A stretch of DNA of 48,486 nt from an uncultured Candidatus Melainabacteria bacterium (GCA_934754735.1 CAKVJE010000002.1:1-48486), one strand, 5' to 3'. Shown: positions 8,269 through 17,159, numbered from the stretch's first letter. A program made the numbers and translations. Notes: generated by a model not told the origin, from the sequence alone.

Positions 8269-8422
8269 AGTTGACAGTTGAAAGTGGAAAGTTGACAGTT
8301 GTATTAAACTTTTCAAATATTACATAAGTTCAATATTGAACATATTTAAATTTAAAAATTATATGGTGCAATTTTTTGCACCATATAAGTAACTTTCCAC
8401 TTCCCACTTTCAACTGTCAACT
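8269..8422. repeat. 154-bp palindromic element with seven-base arms and an inner hairpin
   Basis: The left arm (8269-8301) is a run of heptamers: TTGACAG, TTGAAAG, TGGAAAG, TTGACAG, TTG. The right arm (8390-8422) is the imperfect complement. Inside, 8361-8386 is a perfect 11-bp hairpin ATATGGTGCAA-TTTT-TTGCACCATAT. That inner hairpin core also occurs at about 16381 and 17214, and the heptamer arms recur at about 29755 and 30141. Confidence 0.88.
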
Positions 8423-8464
8423 CAAAACATTTTATATAACATTCACCTATTCACTTTAAAATGA

Positions 8465-9529
8465 ATGAACATCAAAACACAAATAACAAAACTACATTAC
8501 ACAAAAGACGCACGTGGTGCGTTGTTTAACTTGCTTAAATTTTGCTCTATTTTTTACGGAATAGGAAGCGGATTTAAGAATTATTTATACGACAAAAATA
8601 TTCTTAAACCTAAAAAAGTTGACGCATTTGTAATTTCTATCGGGAATTTTACAACCGGTGGCGTTGGCAAAACTCCTGTTGTTGCAGAAATAGCAAAATA
8701 TTTTGTCAACAAAGGTGAAAGAGTTGCAATAGTTTCTCGCGGATATGGTGGAAAACTCGATAACAAAAAGGTTAACGTAATTTCTGATGGAATAAATCTT
8801 TATTACAAAGCTGATATGGCGGGCGATGAACCGTATTGGCTTGCCGTAAATCTTAATATGTGTGCAGTTTTAACTTGTTCAAACAGAGTGAAAGCCGCTG
8901 AATATGCAATAAAAGAACTCGGCGTTACTAAAATAATTCTTGATGACGGATTTCAACATAGAAAAATGGCGCGTGATTTGAATGTTGTTTTAGTTGATTC
9001 AGAAAAAATGTTCGGTAACGAAAACTTACTTCCTGCAGGGCCTCTAAGAGAAGGAATGGAAGGATTTAACAGAGTTGATAAACTTATAGTTGTGAGTAAA
9101 AACATTGACCACACAAGGGCTGAAAAAATTGCAAGAATTTTGGATAAAAAGTTTATGAAGGGAAAGACCCCACCCCCTAACCCCCTCCCTCAAGGGGCGG
9201 GGGCAACCACGCTTCTTTGCAAAGTTGAACCGGATTATTGCTACAATATAATTACAGGCGAACATTTACCAAAAGGAAAAGAAATTACTGCACTTTCAGC
9301 GATTGGACAACCTGAGCAGTTTTATAAATTTTTAGAAAAAGATTATATAATAAAAGAAAAAATAACATTCGACGACCATCATCAATATACTTTAGAAGAT
9401 ATTGAAAATATTGAAGGAACAATTGTTACAACGGAAAAAGATGCTGTAAAACTTGCACTTTTAGGCAAACACAATATTTTTGCATTAAAACTGAAAACAG
9501 TACTCAATGTAGATATGTTACTAAATTAG
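8465..9529 (+). CDS. lpxK: Tetraacyldisaccharide 4'-kinase LpxK
   Basis: Phosphorylates the 4' position of the lipid A disaccharide at the inner membrane. The 354-aa protein has an N-terminal hydrophobic stretch (FNLLKFCSIFYGIGSGF), the P-loop GGVGKTP (about residues 67-73), SRGYGG, MAGDEP, ILDDGFQHRK with its catalytic Asp-Asp-Gly-Phe-Gln-His, and LLPAGPLRE. Residues about 235-248 (TPPPNPLPQGAGAT) are encoded by an intergenic-type GC-rich repeat that entered the frame without breaking it. The stop overlaps the end of the convergent gene by four bases. Confidence 0.93.
   Translation: MNIKTQITKLHYTKDARGALFNLLKFCSIFYGIGSGFKNYLYDKNILKPKKVDAFVISIGNFTTGGVGKTPVVAEIAKYFVNKGERVAIVSRGYGGKLDNKKVNVISDGINLYYKADMAGDEPYWLAVNLNMCAVLTCSNRVKAAEYAIKELGVTKIILDDGFQHRKMARDLNVVLVDSEKMFGNENLLPAGPLREGMEGFNRVDKLIVVSKNIDHTRAEKIARILDKKFMKGKTPPPNPLPQGAGATTLLCKVEPDYCYNIITGEHLPKGKEITALSAIGQPEQFYKFLEKDYIIKEKITFDDHHQYTLEDIENIEGTIVTTEKDAVKLALLGKHNIFALKLKTVLNVDMLLN
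9166..9207. repeat. GC-rich palindromic repeat inserted in frame in lpxK
   Basis: ACCCCACCCCC followed by CCCTCCCTCAAGGGGCGGGGG is much more GC-rich than the surrounding AT-rich gene. The same CCCTCCCTCAAGGGG core appears between kdsA and aroA (38515-38545) and, as CCCTCAAGGGGCGAGGGG, near 39530. Its translation, PPPNPLPQG, matches a peptide known to recur in many bacterial annotations from such repeats. Confidence 0.9.
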
Positions 9530-10641
9530 TTATAATCTCTTAATGGAGGTCTTGATGAATCGAAATCGCCATATAAGTTATTTTTGCGAGTCTTTTTAAT
9601 CTCAACAGGTTGATATAAGCTTTCATCTTGTAATGGCCTTTTATAATTAATGTTGTGAATGCCGTTTTCTAAAGTTTTTGTCTCTGATTTTACAGGTTCA
9701 GCTTTAACTTCTAATTTCTGTTGCAAAGCTTTTTCTTGCGCCTTTTGCTGTCTATCTTCTTTAAATTGTTGATATTTAGATTTTGTTTTTTCTTTAGTTT
9801 CGTTAATTTTATCTTTTGTATCCGCAATTTTAGCATCTACTCTAGATTTTGCAACTGCATAATCCTTACCGCCTTCTTTATGCCATCTGCGGTATTTTTT
9901 TGTAAACACGTTATCGAAATTACCCATATCATAATAAACTTGATTAGATTCTTTTGAATATGTTTCAGGTGGTAATACATTAACCTGCACATTTTGCGCA
10001 ATTTCCGGACAAAGCATTCTTGAGTAGTCACGAATTTTTTGCAGTTGTTCTGTTTGCGGTGAAGGACCGCGGGTTATAATTCTATTTTCTACAACACTAA
10101 TCGTTTTGTAGAAAGTATTTGACCACAAAGCAACATTATTTTGTGTATCAATCAAAACTGCATAAGTATTTATTTTATAAGCAGGATCAACTACTGTTGC
10201 ACCGGGAATGTTCAAAAAATCCCAGAATGTTCTTCTTAAAATATAGTTTTCAGAATCAATTGACGAAGTCAAAAGTAATACGTATCTAACTTTTGCTTGG
10301 TTTGCAATTTTTCTTAATAATAAATAATCTACATTATATGAAGCTCTAAACTTGTTAGTAAGATTTCTTGCCGGAATCATGTATGAAGGATTACTTTTTA
10401 AAAGCTTTCTTTCGTCACTAACTGTTGGAGATTTTATGTAATCAGTTTGATTTAAAATATTGATTACTTCGTTCGCAAAAAATTCGGAAGTAGCATTATA
10501 AATATAAGAATCAACCGCAGCATTTTCTGTTACTATATTGTCAGGAATAACAAGCACCTTATACTGTTGTTCCGCACCAAACGCTAACGGAGCAATTGAA
10601 AGCACTATCCCAACTACTAATATCCTTAATAAATCTCTCAC
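9526..10641 (-). CDS. Secreted hypothetical protein with charged C-terminus
   Basis: Not recognised. A 371-aa protein with a signal peptide (LLRILVVGIVLSIAPLAFGA, cleavage after about residue 23), a globular part with alternating strands (KVLVIPDN, YVLLLTSSI, TYAVLIDTQNNVALWSNTFY) and a long helical, Lys/Glu-rich stretch (about residues 265-320) before a proline-containing tail. The globular part could be an envelope assembly domain, but I claim no family. The start is GTG, placed six bases after TATAAT. galE and recF lie further upstream on the same strand. Confidence 0.8.
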   Translation of the reverse strand: MRDLLRILVVGIVLSIAPLAFGAEQQYKVLVIPDNIVTENAAVDSYIYNATSEFFANEVINILNQTDYIKSPTVSDERKLLKSNPSYMIPARNLTNKFRASYNVDYLLLRKIANQAKVRYVLLLTSSIDSENYILRRTFWDFLNIPGATVVDPAYKINTYAVLIDTQNNVALWSNTFYKTISVVENRIITRGPSPQTEQLQKIRDYSRMLCPEIAQNVQVNVLPPETYSKESNQVYYDMGNFDNVFTKKYRRWHKEGGKDYAVAKSRVDAKIADTKDKINETKEKTKSKYQQFKEDRQQKAQEKALQQKLEVKAEPVKSETKTLENGIHNINYKRPLQDESLYQPVEIKKTRKNNLYGDFDSSRPPLRDYN

Positions 10642-10647
10642 AACAAA

Positions 10648-10656
10648 ATTATAGCA
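10648..10656 (-). promoter_or_regulatory. Extended -10 promoter, leaderless start
   Basis: TGCTATAAT read on the minus strand, with TATAAT at 10648-10653 and exactly six bases before the GTG start codon at 10641. TG at the extended position supports a real promoter. Confidence 0.6.
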
Positions 10657-10695
10657 TAGTAAACTCCAAAATAAAAGTTTATTGTTTACATTTTT

Positions 10696-11676
10696 CTATG
10701 AAAATTTTGCAATTTCCCATTTGTATGCTGTTTCAATGCAATCCTTTAAGTCGTGATTAGGTTGCCAACCTAAAACTTCTTTAGCTTTTTTATTATCAGC
10801 TACCAAAGTTGCAGGATCGCCGCCACGTCTTGGACAAATTTCTACCGGAATTTTTGCACCCTTAACTTCTTCACAAACGTTAAAAACTTCTTTCACACTA
10901 TTACCTTCTGTTGTTCCAAGGTTGAAGAAATTAGTTTCTCCGCCATTTTTTAAATATTCTAAAGCCTTAATATGAGCTTGCGCCAAATCTTCTACGTTAA
11001 TATAATCTCTTACACAAGTTCCGTCTTTTGTGTCATAATCTGTTCCAAACATTTTAAACACTTTATCCCCCTTAGCTTTAAGAACATTCGGGATTAAGTG
11101 TGTTTCAGGCTCATGCCATTCTCCGATTCTAGCTTCTGAATCCGCACCGGCAACATTGAAATATCTCAATCTTACTGATTTCAAGCCATAAGCTTTGTCA
11201 TAATCATCCATAATAGTTTCAACCATTAATTTTGAGTTACCGTAAGGATTAATTGGTTTTTGCGGATGTTTTTCGTCAATCGGAGTATAAACAGGCTCAC
11301 CATAAGTTGCAGCGGTTGATGAAAATACAATATTTTTAACTCCAAATTCAAGCATTGCATTAAGTAAATTCAAAGTTCCATAAACATTATTATAATAATA
11401 TTTTTGCGGATTTTGTACACTTTCACCGACTTGAGAATATGCAGCAAAATGTACTACAGAATCAATTTTGTTAACCAGAAAAACACCACGAATTTCATCG
11501 AGATTTTTTAAGTTGCCTTTTACAAACTTCAAGTTTCCGTATTGTTTTAAAGTCTCAATTGTTTCAATATGTCCTAATTCAAGACTGTCAAAAACAATAA
11601 CATCCTCACCTTTTTCTAAAAGTGCCATTACAAGATGACTTCCGATATATCCTGCTCCTCCGGTAACTAAAATCAT
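10696..11676 (-). CDS. galE: UDP-glucose 4-epimerase
   Basis: Interconverts UDP-glucose and UDP-galactose with bound NAD. The 326-aa extended SDR protein begins MILVTGGAGYIGSHL (NAD-binding GxxGxxG), has HFAAYSQVGES, the catalytic SSTAATYG serine/threonine segment and YGNSK (Tyr-x-x-x-Lys), then RYFNVAGAD and a C-terminal substrate domain. Its ATG overlaps the recF stop by four bases, so it is translated from the recF transcript. The product feeds LPS or flagellin sugars. Confidence 0.93.
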   Translation of the reverse strand: MILVTGGAGYIGSHLVMALLEKGEDVIVFDSLELGHIETIETLKQYGNLKFVKGNLKNLDEIRGVFLVNKIDSVVHFAAYSQVGESVQNPQKYYYNNVYGTLNLLNAMLEFGVKNIVFSSTAATYGEPVYTPIDEKHPQKPINPYGNSKLMVETIMDDYDKAYGLKSVRLRYFNVAGADSEARIGEWHEPETHLIPNVLKAKGDKVFKMFGTDYDTKDGTCVRDYINVEDLAQAHIKALEYLKNGGETNFFNLGTTEGNSVKEVFNVCEEVKGAKIPVEICPRRGGDPATLVADNKKAKEVLGWQPNHDLKDCIETAYKWEIAKFS

Positions 11677-12752
11677 ACTATTTTCCCTCCGTCAACTTTA
11701 TATATTATAACATCTTTTAAAAATTCTTCCTCAAACAAAATTGTATCAACAGAAGTGATAATTGTCTGAGTGTCTTTTTCTATTGATTTTAATAAATAAT
11801 TTTGCCTTACTTCATCCAATTCCGCCAAAACATCATCTAACAAAAGAATTGGCGAAAAACCTGTTTTTTCTCTTATTATTTCTAATTCCGAAAGTTTTAA
11901 AGAAAGCACAAGCGTCCTTTGTTGACCTTGAGAAGCAAATTTTGTAGCATCTAAGCCATTTATTGAAAATTGAATATCATCACGATGTGGGCCTACACAA
12001 GCCTGTTTTCGTGCAAATTCTTCTTTTCTACGTTCTTTTAGCTCATTTTTTAAATATTCGCAAATTGATTCAATTTCATTTTCAGGACAGGTATAATTTA
12101 AACCAAATTCTTCCGTATCGCTAATTATTTTATGTTTTTCTGATGCAATTTTTTGAATTTCTTTTAGAAATTTTTTGCGCAAGAATATAATGTTGGCGCC
12201 TGTTATAACCAATTGTTCGTTATAAATATCATAAAGAGTTTCATCTACTATTTCATTTTTTAATAAATTACTTTTTTGAATTCGAATTTTTTCGTACTTA
12301 GAAAGTCGTTCGTCATAAGCCGGATATATTTGAGAAATCGCTCTATCTAACCAATCACGTCTATCTTGCGGAGTTCCTCTTAATAAAAGCAAATCTTTTG
12401 TTGAAAATAGAACCGTTTTTACAACAGACTTAAAATCTTTTACTCTTGATTTTACTTTGTTTACCTTGAGTTCACGTTTTTTATCTTTATCATAAGAAAA
12501 ATCTAATTCTATATCAGTATTGTTTTTTTCAATTTCAGCACTAATTTCAAACTTTTCTTCACCAAATTTAATCAAATCTGATACCGTCGATGTTCGAGGA
12601 CTTTTTAAGTCGGACAAAAAATAAATGCTTTCCAAGATATTAGTTTTACCTTGCGCATTTTTACCAATAATAAGAGTTTTCATGCTCTTAAAATCAAGCT
12701 CAACACTTTCTAAATTTCTATAATTTTTAAGCTCTAATTTCCTAATCCTCAT
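11673..12752 (-). CDS. recF: DNA replication and repair protein RecF
   Basis: SMC-like ATPase that loads RecA with RecO and RecR at gaps. The 359-aa protein has Walker A GKNAQGKTN (about residues 30-38), a central helical region, the signature FASQGQQRTLVLSLKLSELE and Walker B PILLLDDVLAELD. The start MRIRKLELKNYRN is the family N-terminus; the open frame extends nine codons more, but TATACT lies six bases before this ATG. recF commonly sits in a dnaA-dnaN-recF group; here it is alone with galE. Confidence 0.95.
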   Translation of the reverse strand: MRIRKLELKNYRNLESVELDFKSMKTLIIGKNAQGKTNILESIYFLSDLKSPRTSTVSDLIKFGEEKFEISAEIEKNNTDIELDFSYDKDKKRELKVNKVKSRVKDFKSVVKTVLFSTKDLLLLRGTPQDRRDWLDRAISQIYPAYDERLSKYEKIRIQKSNLLKNEIVDETLYDIYNEQLVITGANIIFLRKKFLKEIQKIASEKHKIISDTEEFGLNYTCPENEIESICEYLKNELKERRKEEFARKQACVGPHRDDIQFSINGLDATKFASQGQQRTLVLSLKLSELEIIREKTGFSPILLLDDVLAELDEVRQNYLLKSIEKDTQTIITSVDTILFEEEFLKDVIIYKVDGGKIV

Positions 12753-12758
12753 AGAGTA

Positions 12759-12767
12759 AGTATAGCA
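12759..12767 (-). promoter_or_regulatory. Extended -10 promoter of recF-galE, leaderless start
   Basis: TGCTATACT on the minus strand, with TATACT at 12759-12764 and six bases before ATG 12752. No Shine-Dalgarno site is visible. Confidence 0.6.
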
Positions 12768-12866
12768 CAATGAATGCAAAAATTTATTATATCAAACTAG
12801 CAAATTAATTTTTTATATGTTTTATTAGTAATTGTAAGAAATAAAATATAAAGAAAGGAATATACT

Positions 12867-13154
12867 ATGAACCTCAACAAAATTTCTATACCAACTAAAT
12901 TTACAACGCTTGCTATGGGTACACTTCTTTGTGGCAGCGTCGCAATGTGCAATCATAGCAGAAACGAATATGTAAACACTCTAAAAAATCACGTAAAAGA
13001 AAATGTAACACCTGAAGTTTATCAAAATTATGAAAAACAAGCTGCACAATTTGGCGAAAATAAAGAAGCTATATTCCAAAATGCTTATGATTCAATTCAA
13101 TTTGCAAACAGAAATTATTTTGAAGGAATGCAAAATATAAAAGATTTTGAATAA
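12867..13154 (+). CDS. Small lipoprotein-like protein
   Basis: A 95-aa protein with AAAGAAAGGAA upstream. Its N-terminus MNLNKISIPTKFTTLAMGTLLCGSVAMC has a hydrophobic stretch with two cysteines (22 and 28); TLLC22 is the better lipobox, VAMC28 is atypical. The mature part is helical and charged. Its size and leader recall the lipoproteins at 3140-4660, but I see no clear sequence match. Function unknown. Confidence 0.72.
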   Translation: MNLNKISIPTKFTTLAMGTLLCGSVAMCNHSRNEYVNTLKNHVKENVTPEVYQNYEKQAAQFGENKEAIFQNAYDSIQFANRNYFEGMQNIKDFE

Positions 13155-13355
13155 ATAAATTTAAACCAAAAAAATAAAATACAATCATATCATCCTTGCA
13201 TCAAATAAATTCTACCGGATTTATTGAGCATTACCTAAAATAAAAAAATGTAAAGTTTTGTTACAATTATCGTTTTTCCAAAAAAGAAATGGCAATTTTT
13301 CTGAAGAACATGACTTTATATATATAAGGTTAGATAGAAATAGGTTAGGTAGGTT

Positions 13356-13988
13356 ATGATTAATAATATTGCGTCTATGGACATGCGTCCACAGATGGCA
13401 GTTGCAAAAACAACTGCGTCTGTATCAAGCTTTAGTATGCCGCCAATTCTTGGCTTTAAAACAATTCCATTAAAGGAAAAGGCTACTATACGTGTCAAAA
13501 AATTAAAAAGGGGGGATAATATTGCTATCCCGGGGATAATTGACGATGATTATGTAGATGTAGTCGAAGAGACACTCAATCTGGAACGAAAACCGGAGGA
13601 GGGGAATTTCTTTAATAATCAATCATTTATCATACCTGTAAAACGAAAAATACAGTATTTAAAAAACTGTTATATAATTGACTATATTCAATCACCGAAA
13701 CCAAGGTGTGGACTTGGTGCGGAGGCGGTCAAAGCTTTAGCTGAAAAAGCTATGTTTGATCCGAAGGCGGAAGGGCGTATTGTGACTTTTTCGGCGCCTT
13801 TAGTTAAAGAATCGTCGCCGGCCATGTTTTTCTACAAGCTCGGGTTTAGATTTACATCTCCTCTGGCAAACGAATATATGGAGGAATGTTTGAAAAAGAA
13901 AGTACCAGATATTCCTGTTCAGACGGGAATGATGTACTTACCGAAGAACAGGTTGCACAAATTGTTACATTATGGAGAATTGTTCTAA
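13356..13988 (+). CDS. GNAT-fold acetyltransferase-like protein
   Basis: A 210-aa protein. The C-terminal half carries a degenerate acetyl-CoA-binding motif A, PRCGLGAEAVKALAEKA (about residues 117-133), and motif B, SSPAMFFYKLGFRF (about 154-167), typical of GNAT enzymes. The N-terminus (MINNIASMDMRPQMAVAKTT) is polar and low in complexity and may be a targeting or linker segment. The gene is richer in GGGG/CCGG-type codons than its neighbours, which may mean transfer or a different expression level. It is followed without a gap by a small membrane protein. Confidence 0.68.
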   Translation: MINNIASMDMRPQMAVAKTTASVSSFSMPPILGFKTIPLKEKATIRVKKLKRGDNIAIPGIIDDDYVDVVEETLNLERKPEEGNFFNNQSFIIPVKRKIQYLKNCYIIDYIQSPKPRCGLGAEAVKALAEKAMFDPKAEGRIVTFSAPLVKESSPAMFFYKLGFRFTSPLANEYMEECLKKKVPDIPVQTGMMYLPKNRLHKLLHYGELF

Positions 13989-14291
13989 ATGAGCGAAATT
14001 AACAACAATTATTTAGAAGCGCATTACTCGACAGAAACAAAGGTTAAACGACCGAAAGTTGTCGCGGCGGAAGCTCCTGCAATTTTGCCAAAGCACAAAC
14101 TGTTTTCCAACAAAGACGCAGATAAAAAAATGCAAAAAATTAATACTGACATATATGAAGGTGCAAAAAAGGAGAAAACAAAAAATGATTTTAATAAAAA
14201 ATTATATTTTAAAATTTTTGGCGGTATTACTTTGCTCACCGCAGGTATCGCCGGTGTACATAAAATCAGAAACTTCTTTAGAAAATCTTAA
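13989..14291 (+). CDS. Small membrane-anchored protein, hypothetical
   Basis: A 100-aa protein whose ATG directly follows the stop of the GNAT-like gene (TAAATG), so the two are probably translated together. The first 75 residues are charged and lysine-rich. One membrane segment lies near the C-terminus (IFGGITLLTAGIAGVH), followed by a basic end (KIRNFFRKS). That makes a tail-anchored, cytoplasm-facing topology likely. No family is recognised. Confidence 0.7.
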   Translation: MSEINNNYLEAHYSTETKVKRPKVVAAEAPAILPKHKLFSNKDADKKMQKINTDIYEGAKKEKTKNDFNKKLYFKIFGGITLLTAGIAGVHKIRNFFRKS

Positions 14292-14334
14292 TTAACAGAA
14301 TTTCGACTTTATGTTAGAATGAGAATGTAAATTA

Positions 14335-14366
14335 GTTTAGGAGTTTAGAAGTTTAGAAGTTGAGAA
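14335..14366 (+). repeat. Four tandem octamers in the glmS leader
   Basis: GTTTAGGA, GTTTAGAA, GTTTAGAA and GTTGAGAA follow directly on one another about 60 bases before the glmS start. This is the same kind of short periodic array as the heptamer arms elsewhere in the window, but without an inverted partner. Confidence 0.85.
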
Positions 14367-14423
14367 GGGTATTTTGCTTTCAACAGAAGAGCTTTTAAAC
14401 AGTTTATAGCGAGGATATAATAA

Positions 14424-16268
14424 ATGTGCGGAATTGTTGGTTATGTTGGAAATAAAACAGCGGTTGATATTCTTTTAGAAGGTTTAACAAGTCTTGAATA
14501 CAGGGGCTACGATTCTTCAGGAATTGCGGTTAACGTAGAAGGTAAAGTTGAGCTTTATAAAGCTGCAGGGAAATTACAAAATCTTAAAGATATTGTTGAA
14601 AAAAATTATGCAGAAATATCTAAATCAACAATCGGCATCGGTCATATTCGTTGGGCGACACACGGTGCGCCAACAGTTGAAAACGCACACCCGCATTCTT
14701 GTAATTGTGGAAAAGTGGCGGTTGTTCACAACGGTATTATTGAAAATTACAAAGAATTAAGAGCAAAATTAGAAGCTAAAGGTTGCACATTCCGCTCTCA
14801 AACCGATACAGAAACAGTTGCGCACTTAGTAGCTACAAAATATGGTGAAACTCACGATTTAACCGAAGCCGTAAGACTTGCTACAAAAGAAATTGAAGGT
14901 GCTTACGCTCTTTGTGTTATTCATCAAGATGTTCCAAATACTATTGTTGCAACAAGAAGAAATGCACCACTTGTTGTTGGTTTAGGTGATGGTGAAAATT
15001 TTGTAGCATCGGACGTTCCTGCATTAATCCAATATACAAAAAAGGCAATGTATTTAGATGATAACCAAATTGTGACATTGAAACCAGATTCTTACAAAGT
15101 TATTGATATTGACAAAAATCCATTGACGTTGAAAGTTGAAACTTTACCTTGGGAACCCGTAGCACTAAGCAAAATGGGTTACAAGCACTTCATGCTTAAA
15201 GAAATTCATGAACAACCTGATGTTGTTAGAAATGTGCTTTCAGGAAAACTTCATGCGATGGATGAAGATATTGTTTTAAAAGAAGTTACTTTGGATAAAG
15301 ACAAATTAAAAAACTTGAGCCGTATTCAGATTGTTGCTTGTGGAACATCTTTGCATGCAGCTATGGTTGGTAAATATTTAATCGAAGACTTCTGCGGAAT
15401 TCCAGTTGATGTTGAACCTTCAAGTGAATATATTTATAGAAAAACAATTACTGACAAAAATACGCTTGTAATTGGCGTTTCTCAATCAGGTGAAACTGCT
15501 GATACTATTACAGCTGTAAGACAAGCAAAGAATAAAGGCTCACATATTTTAATTGTAACTAACCGACCAGATTCAACAATGGCAAGGGAAGCAGATAGCT
15601 TAGTTCCTGTAAATGCAGGAATTGAGGTTTCTGTTGCAGCTACAAAATCATATATGGCACAGTTAATTTCATTCTACTTGTTAGCGATTTATATGGCAGA
15701 AGTTAAAAACTCCATGCCAAAAGAAGAATTAGTTAACTTGAAACATGAATTAATTGTTCTTCCGCAAAAAATTGAAAAGGTTTTGGCACATACAGATGAT
15801 GTTCAAAAATGCGCAAGAGCATTCTCCAGCGCAAAAGACTTTATCTTTATTGCAAGAGGAATTAACTTCCCAACAGCGTTAGAAGGTGCTTTAAAACTTA
15901 AAGAAATCAGTTATATAAATGCAACAGGATATACTGCAGGCGAATTAAAACACGGTCCTATTGCAATGTTAGATGAATCTATGCCTGTGCTTTCAATCTT
16001 GATGTCAGGCAAAGTATTCGATAAAATCATGTCAAATTCAGAAGAAGCTAAAGCTCGTAACGCAAGAATGATTGCACTTACAGATTGTACAGATTCAAAA
16101 ATGGAAGAACTTTTTGATTGCATAATCAGAGTTCCGGAAATTTCTGAAATATTATCACCTGCACTCGCAATAGTTCCATTACAATTGTTAGCTTATTATA
16201 TTGCAGAATTTTTAGGCAAAGACGTTGACCAACCTAGAAACTTGGCAAAATCAGTTACTGTAGAATAG
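14424..16268 (+). CDS. glmS: Glutamine-fructose-6-phosphate aminotransferase
   Basis: Makes glucosamine-6-phosphate from fructose-6-phosphate and glutamine, the entry to peptidoglycan and lipid A synthesis. The 614-aa protein has the N-terminal glutaminase starting MCGIVGYVG with nucleophile Cys2, YRGYDSSGIA, RWATHG, then two SIS domains (CGTSLHAAMVGKY, SQSGETADT, GINFPTALEGALKLKEISYI) and the canonical end NLAKSVTVE. GCGAGGATA serves as the ribosome-binding site. The 132-base leader is too short and lacks the conserved core for a glmS ribozyme. Confidence 0.97.
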   Translation: MCGIVGYVGNKTAVDILLEGLTSLEYRGYDSSGIAVNVEGKVELYKAAGKLQNLKDIVEKNYAEISKSTIGIGHIRWATHGAPTVENAHPHSCNCGKVAVVHNGIIENYKELRAKLEAKGCTFRSQTDTETVAHLVATKYGETHDLTEAVRLATKEIEGAYALCVIHQDVPNTIVATRRNAPLVVGLGDGENFVASDVPALIQYTKKAMYLDDNQIVTLKPDSYKVIDIDKNPLTLKVETLPWEPVALSKMGYKHFMLKEIHEQPDVVRNVLSGKLHAMDEDIVLKEVTLDKDKLKNLSRIQIVACGTSLHAAMVGKYLIEDFCGIPVDVEPSSEYIYRKTITDKNTLVIGVSQSGETADTITAVRQAKNKGSHILIVTNRPDSTMAREADSLVPVNAGIEVSVAATKSYMAQLISFYLLAIYMAEVKNSMPKEELVNLKHELIVLPQKIEKVLAHTDDVQKCARAFSSAKDFIFIARGINFPTALEGALKLKEISYINATGYTAGELKHGPIAMLDESMPVLSILMSGKVFDKIMSNSEEAKARNARMIALTDCTDSKMEELFDCIIRVPEISEILSPALAIVPLQLLAYYIAEFLGKDVDQPRNLAKSVTVE

Positions 16269-16325
16269 TTTATAAATTGAAAATGGAAAGTTATTAAATT
16301 CGCTTCGCTCATAAAATGTAGAATT

Positions 16326-16407
16326 GTAGGTTGGGCTTTCAGCCCAACAACAATATTAATAAAAATATAAAGAAAAGTAGGGCGCAATTTTTTGCGCCAA
16401 TAACTTA
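16326..16407. repeat. 82-bp two-hairpin element, copy 1
   Basis: Hairpin 1 is GTTGGGCTTTCAGCCCAAC and hairpin 2 is GGCGCAA-TTTT-TTGCGCC, joined by about 31 AT-rich bases and followed by AATAACTTA. It lies between glmS and the hepT-like gene. Compared with copy 2 at 17159, hairpin 2 differs by a paired change (C-G to T-A), which keeps the stem. Confidence 0.92.
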
Positions 16408-16425
16408 AAAAACGGAAAGATTTAT

Positions 16426-16824
16426 ATGATAGAAATTTCAAATCTCGAAGATGCTTATAATACTTTAAATACTTGTTATCTTGATTTTAAAGCAAATCAA
16501 AATTCGCCATTGATTGAATATATTGCCGATTCTTGTGTTAAAAGATTTGAATATACTTTAGAAACAGCTTGGAAGCTTGCTAAAAAAGTTTTCATTGAAA
16601 AATACGGCAAAACAGAAAAAGAACTTTCAATGAATAACATTTTTAGGTTTATGCAGGGCTATGGTTATGCAGAAAATTGGGAAAGATGGCGAGATTATTA
16701 CCAACAACGTAATAATACAGCGCATGAATATAACCTTGTTAAATCAAGAAAAATATTAGAATTCGTTCCGGATTTCTTGGCTGATGTAGAAAATCTAATC
16801 AAAGGATTAAAAGAAGATAATTAG
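16426..16824 (+). CDS. HepT/HI0074-family nucleotidyltransferase partner (putative toxin)
   Basis: A 132-aa all-helical protein of the family annotated as nucleotidyltransferase substrate-binding protein. It has the FEYTLETAWKLAKKV helix and the HepT-type RNxxxHxY motif as RNNTAHEY (about residues 105-112), the proposed RNase active site. The adjacent MntA-like gene forms the usual pair; in characterised MntA-HepT systems the nucleotidyltransferase AMPylates HepT and neutralises it. Ribosome-binding site GGAAAG. Confidence 0.85.
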   Translation: MIEISNLEDAYNTLNTCYLDFKANQNSPLIEYIADSCVKRFEYTLETAWKLAKKVFIEKYGKTEKELSMNNIFRFMQGYGYAENWERWRDYYQQRNNTAHEYNLVKSRKILEFVPDFLADVENLIKGLKEDN

Positions 16825-16846
16825 TAGGTTGGGCTTTCTACCCAAC
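16824..16846. repeat. Partial element: hairpin 1 only, between hepT and mntA
   Basis: GTAGGTTGGGCTTTCTACCCAAC starts at the last base of the hepT stop codon. It matches the first part of the 82-bp element but lacks hairpin 2. It gives a 6-bp stem GTTGGG/CCCAAC. Confidence 0.8.
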
Positions 16847-16865
16847 AATAATTTTAGGAAAAATA

Positions 16866-17159
16866 ATGCCAATTAAAGGTTTGACTGAAAAAGAAGAAAC
16901 TATTGTCAAAGAGATTCTTAAACCATATTTTTCAAAATACGATTTTTATTTTTATGGTTCAAGAGTTAAAGGTAATTTTCGTCCACTTTCAGATTTAGAT
17001 ATTTTAATGAAATCAAACACAGATATTAATTTAAATGATATTGATGAAATTAAAGAAAAATTTGACAAAAGTGATTTATCTTTTGTTGTTAATCTTGCGT
17101 ATAACGTGGATGAAAAATTTTATAATTTAATTGTTTGTGATTTAATAAAAGTTAAATAG
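16866..17159 (+). CDS. MntA-like minimal nucleotidyltransferase (putative antitoxin)
   Basis: A 97-aa minimal nucleotidyltransferase (HI0073/MNT family). The catalytic pattern GS-x10-D-x-D is intact as GSRVKGNFRPLSDLDI (about residues 31-46), and a third acidic residue is probably in the DLSFVVNL strand. It lies 41 bases after the hepT-like gene, with a hairpin between them. The pair as a whole is bounded by copies of the same 82-bp repeat. Confidence 0.87.
   Translation: MPIKGLTEKEETIVKEILKPYFSKYDFYFYGSRVKGNFRPLSDLDILMKSNTDINLNDIDEIKEKFDKSDLSFVVNLAYNVDEKFYNLIVCDLIKVK

Noticed and set aside
8269..8422. CRISPR-like array
   Set aside because: Units are seven bases long, without spacers, and are arranged as an inverted pair; no cas genes are present.
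14292..14423. glmS ribozyme upstream of glmS
   Set aside because: The leader is only about 130 bases, contains a tandem octamer array, and shows none of the conserved ribozyme core.
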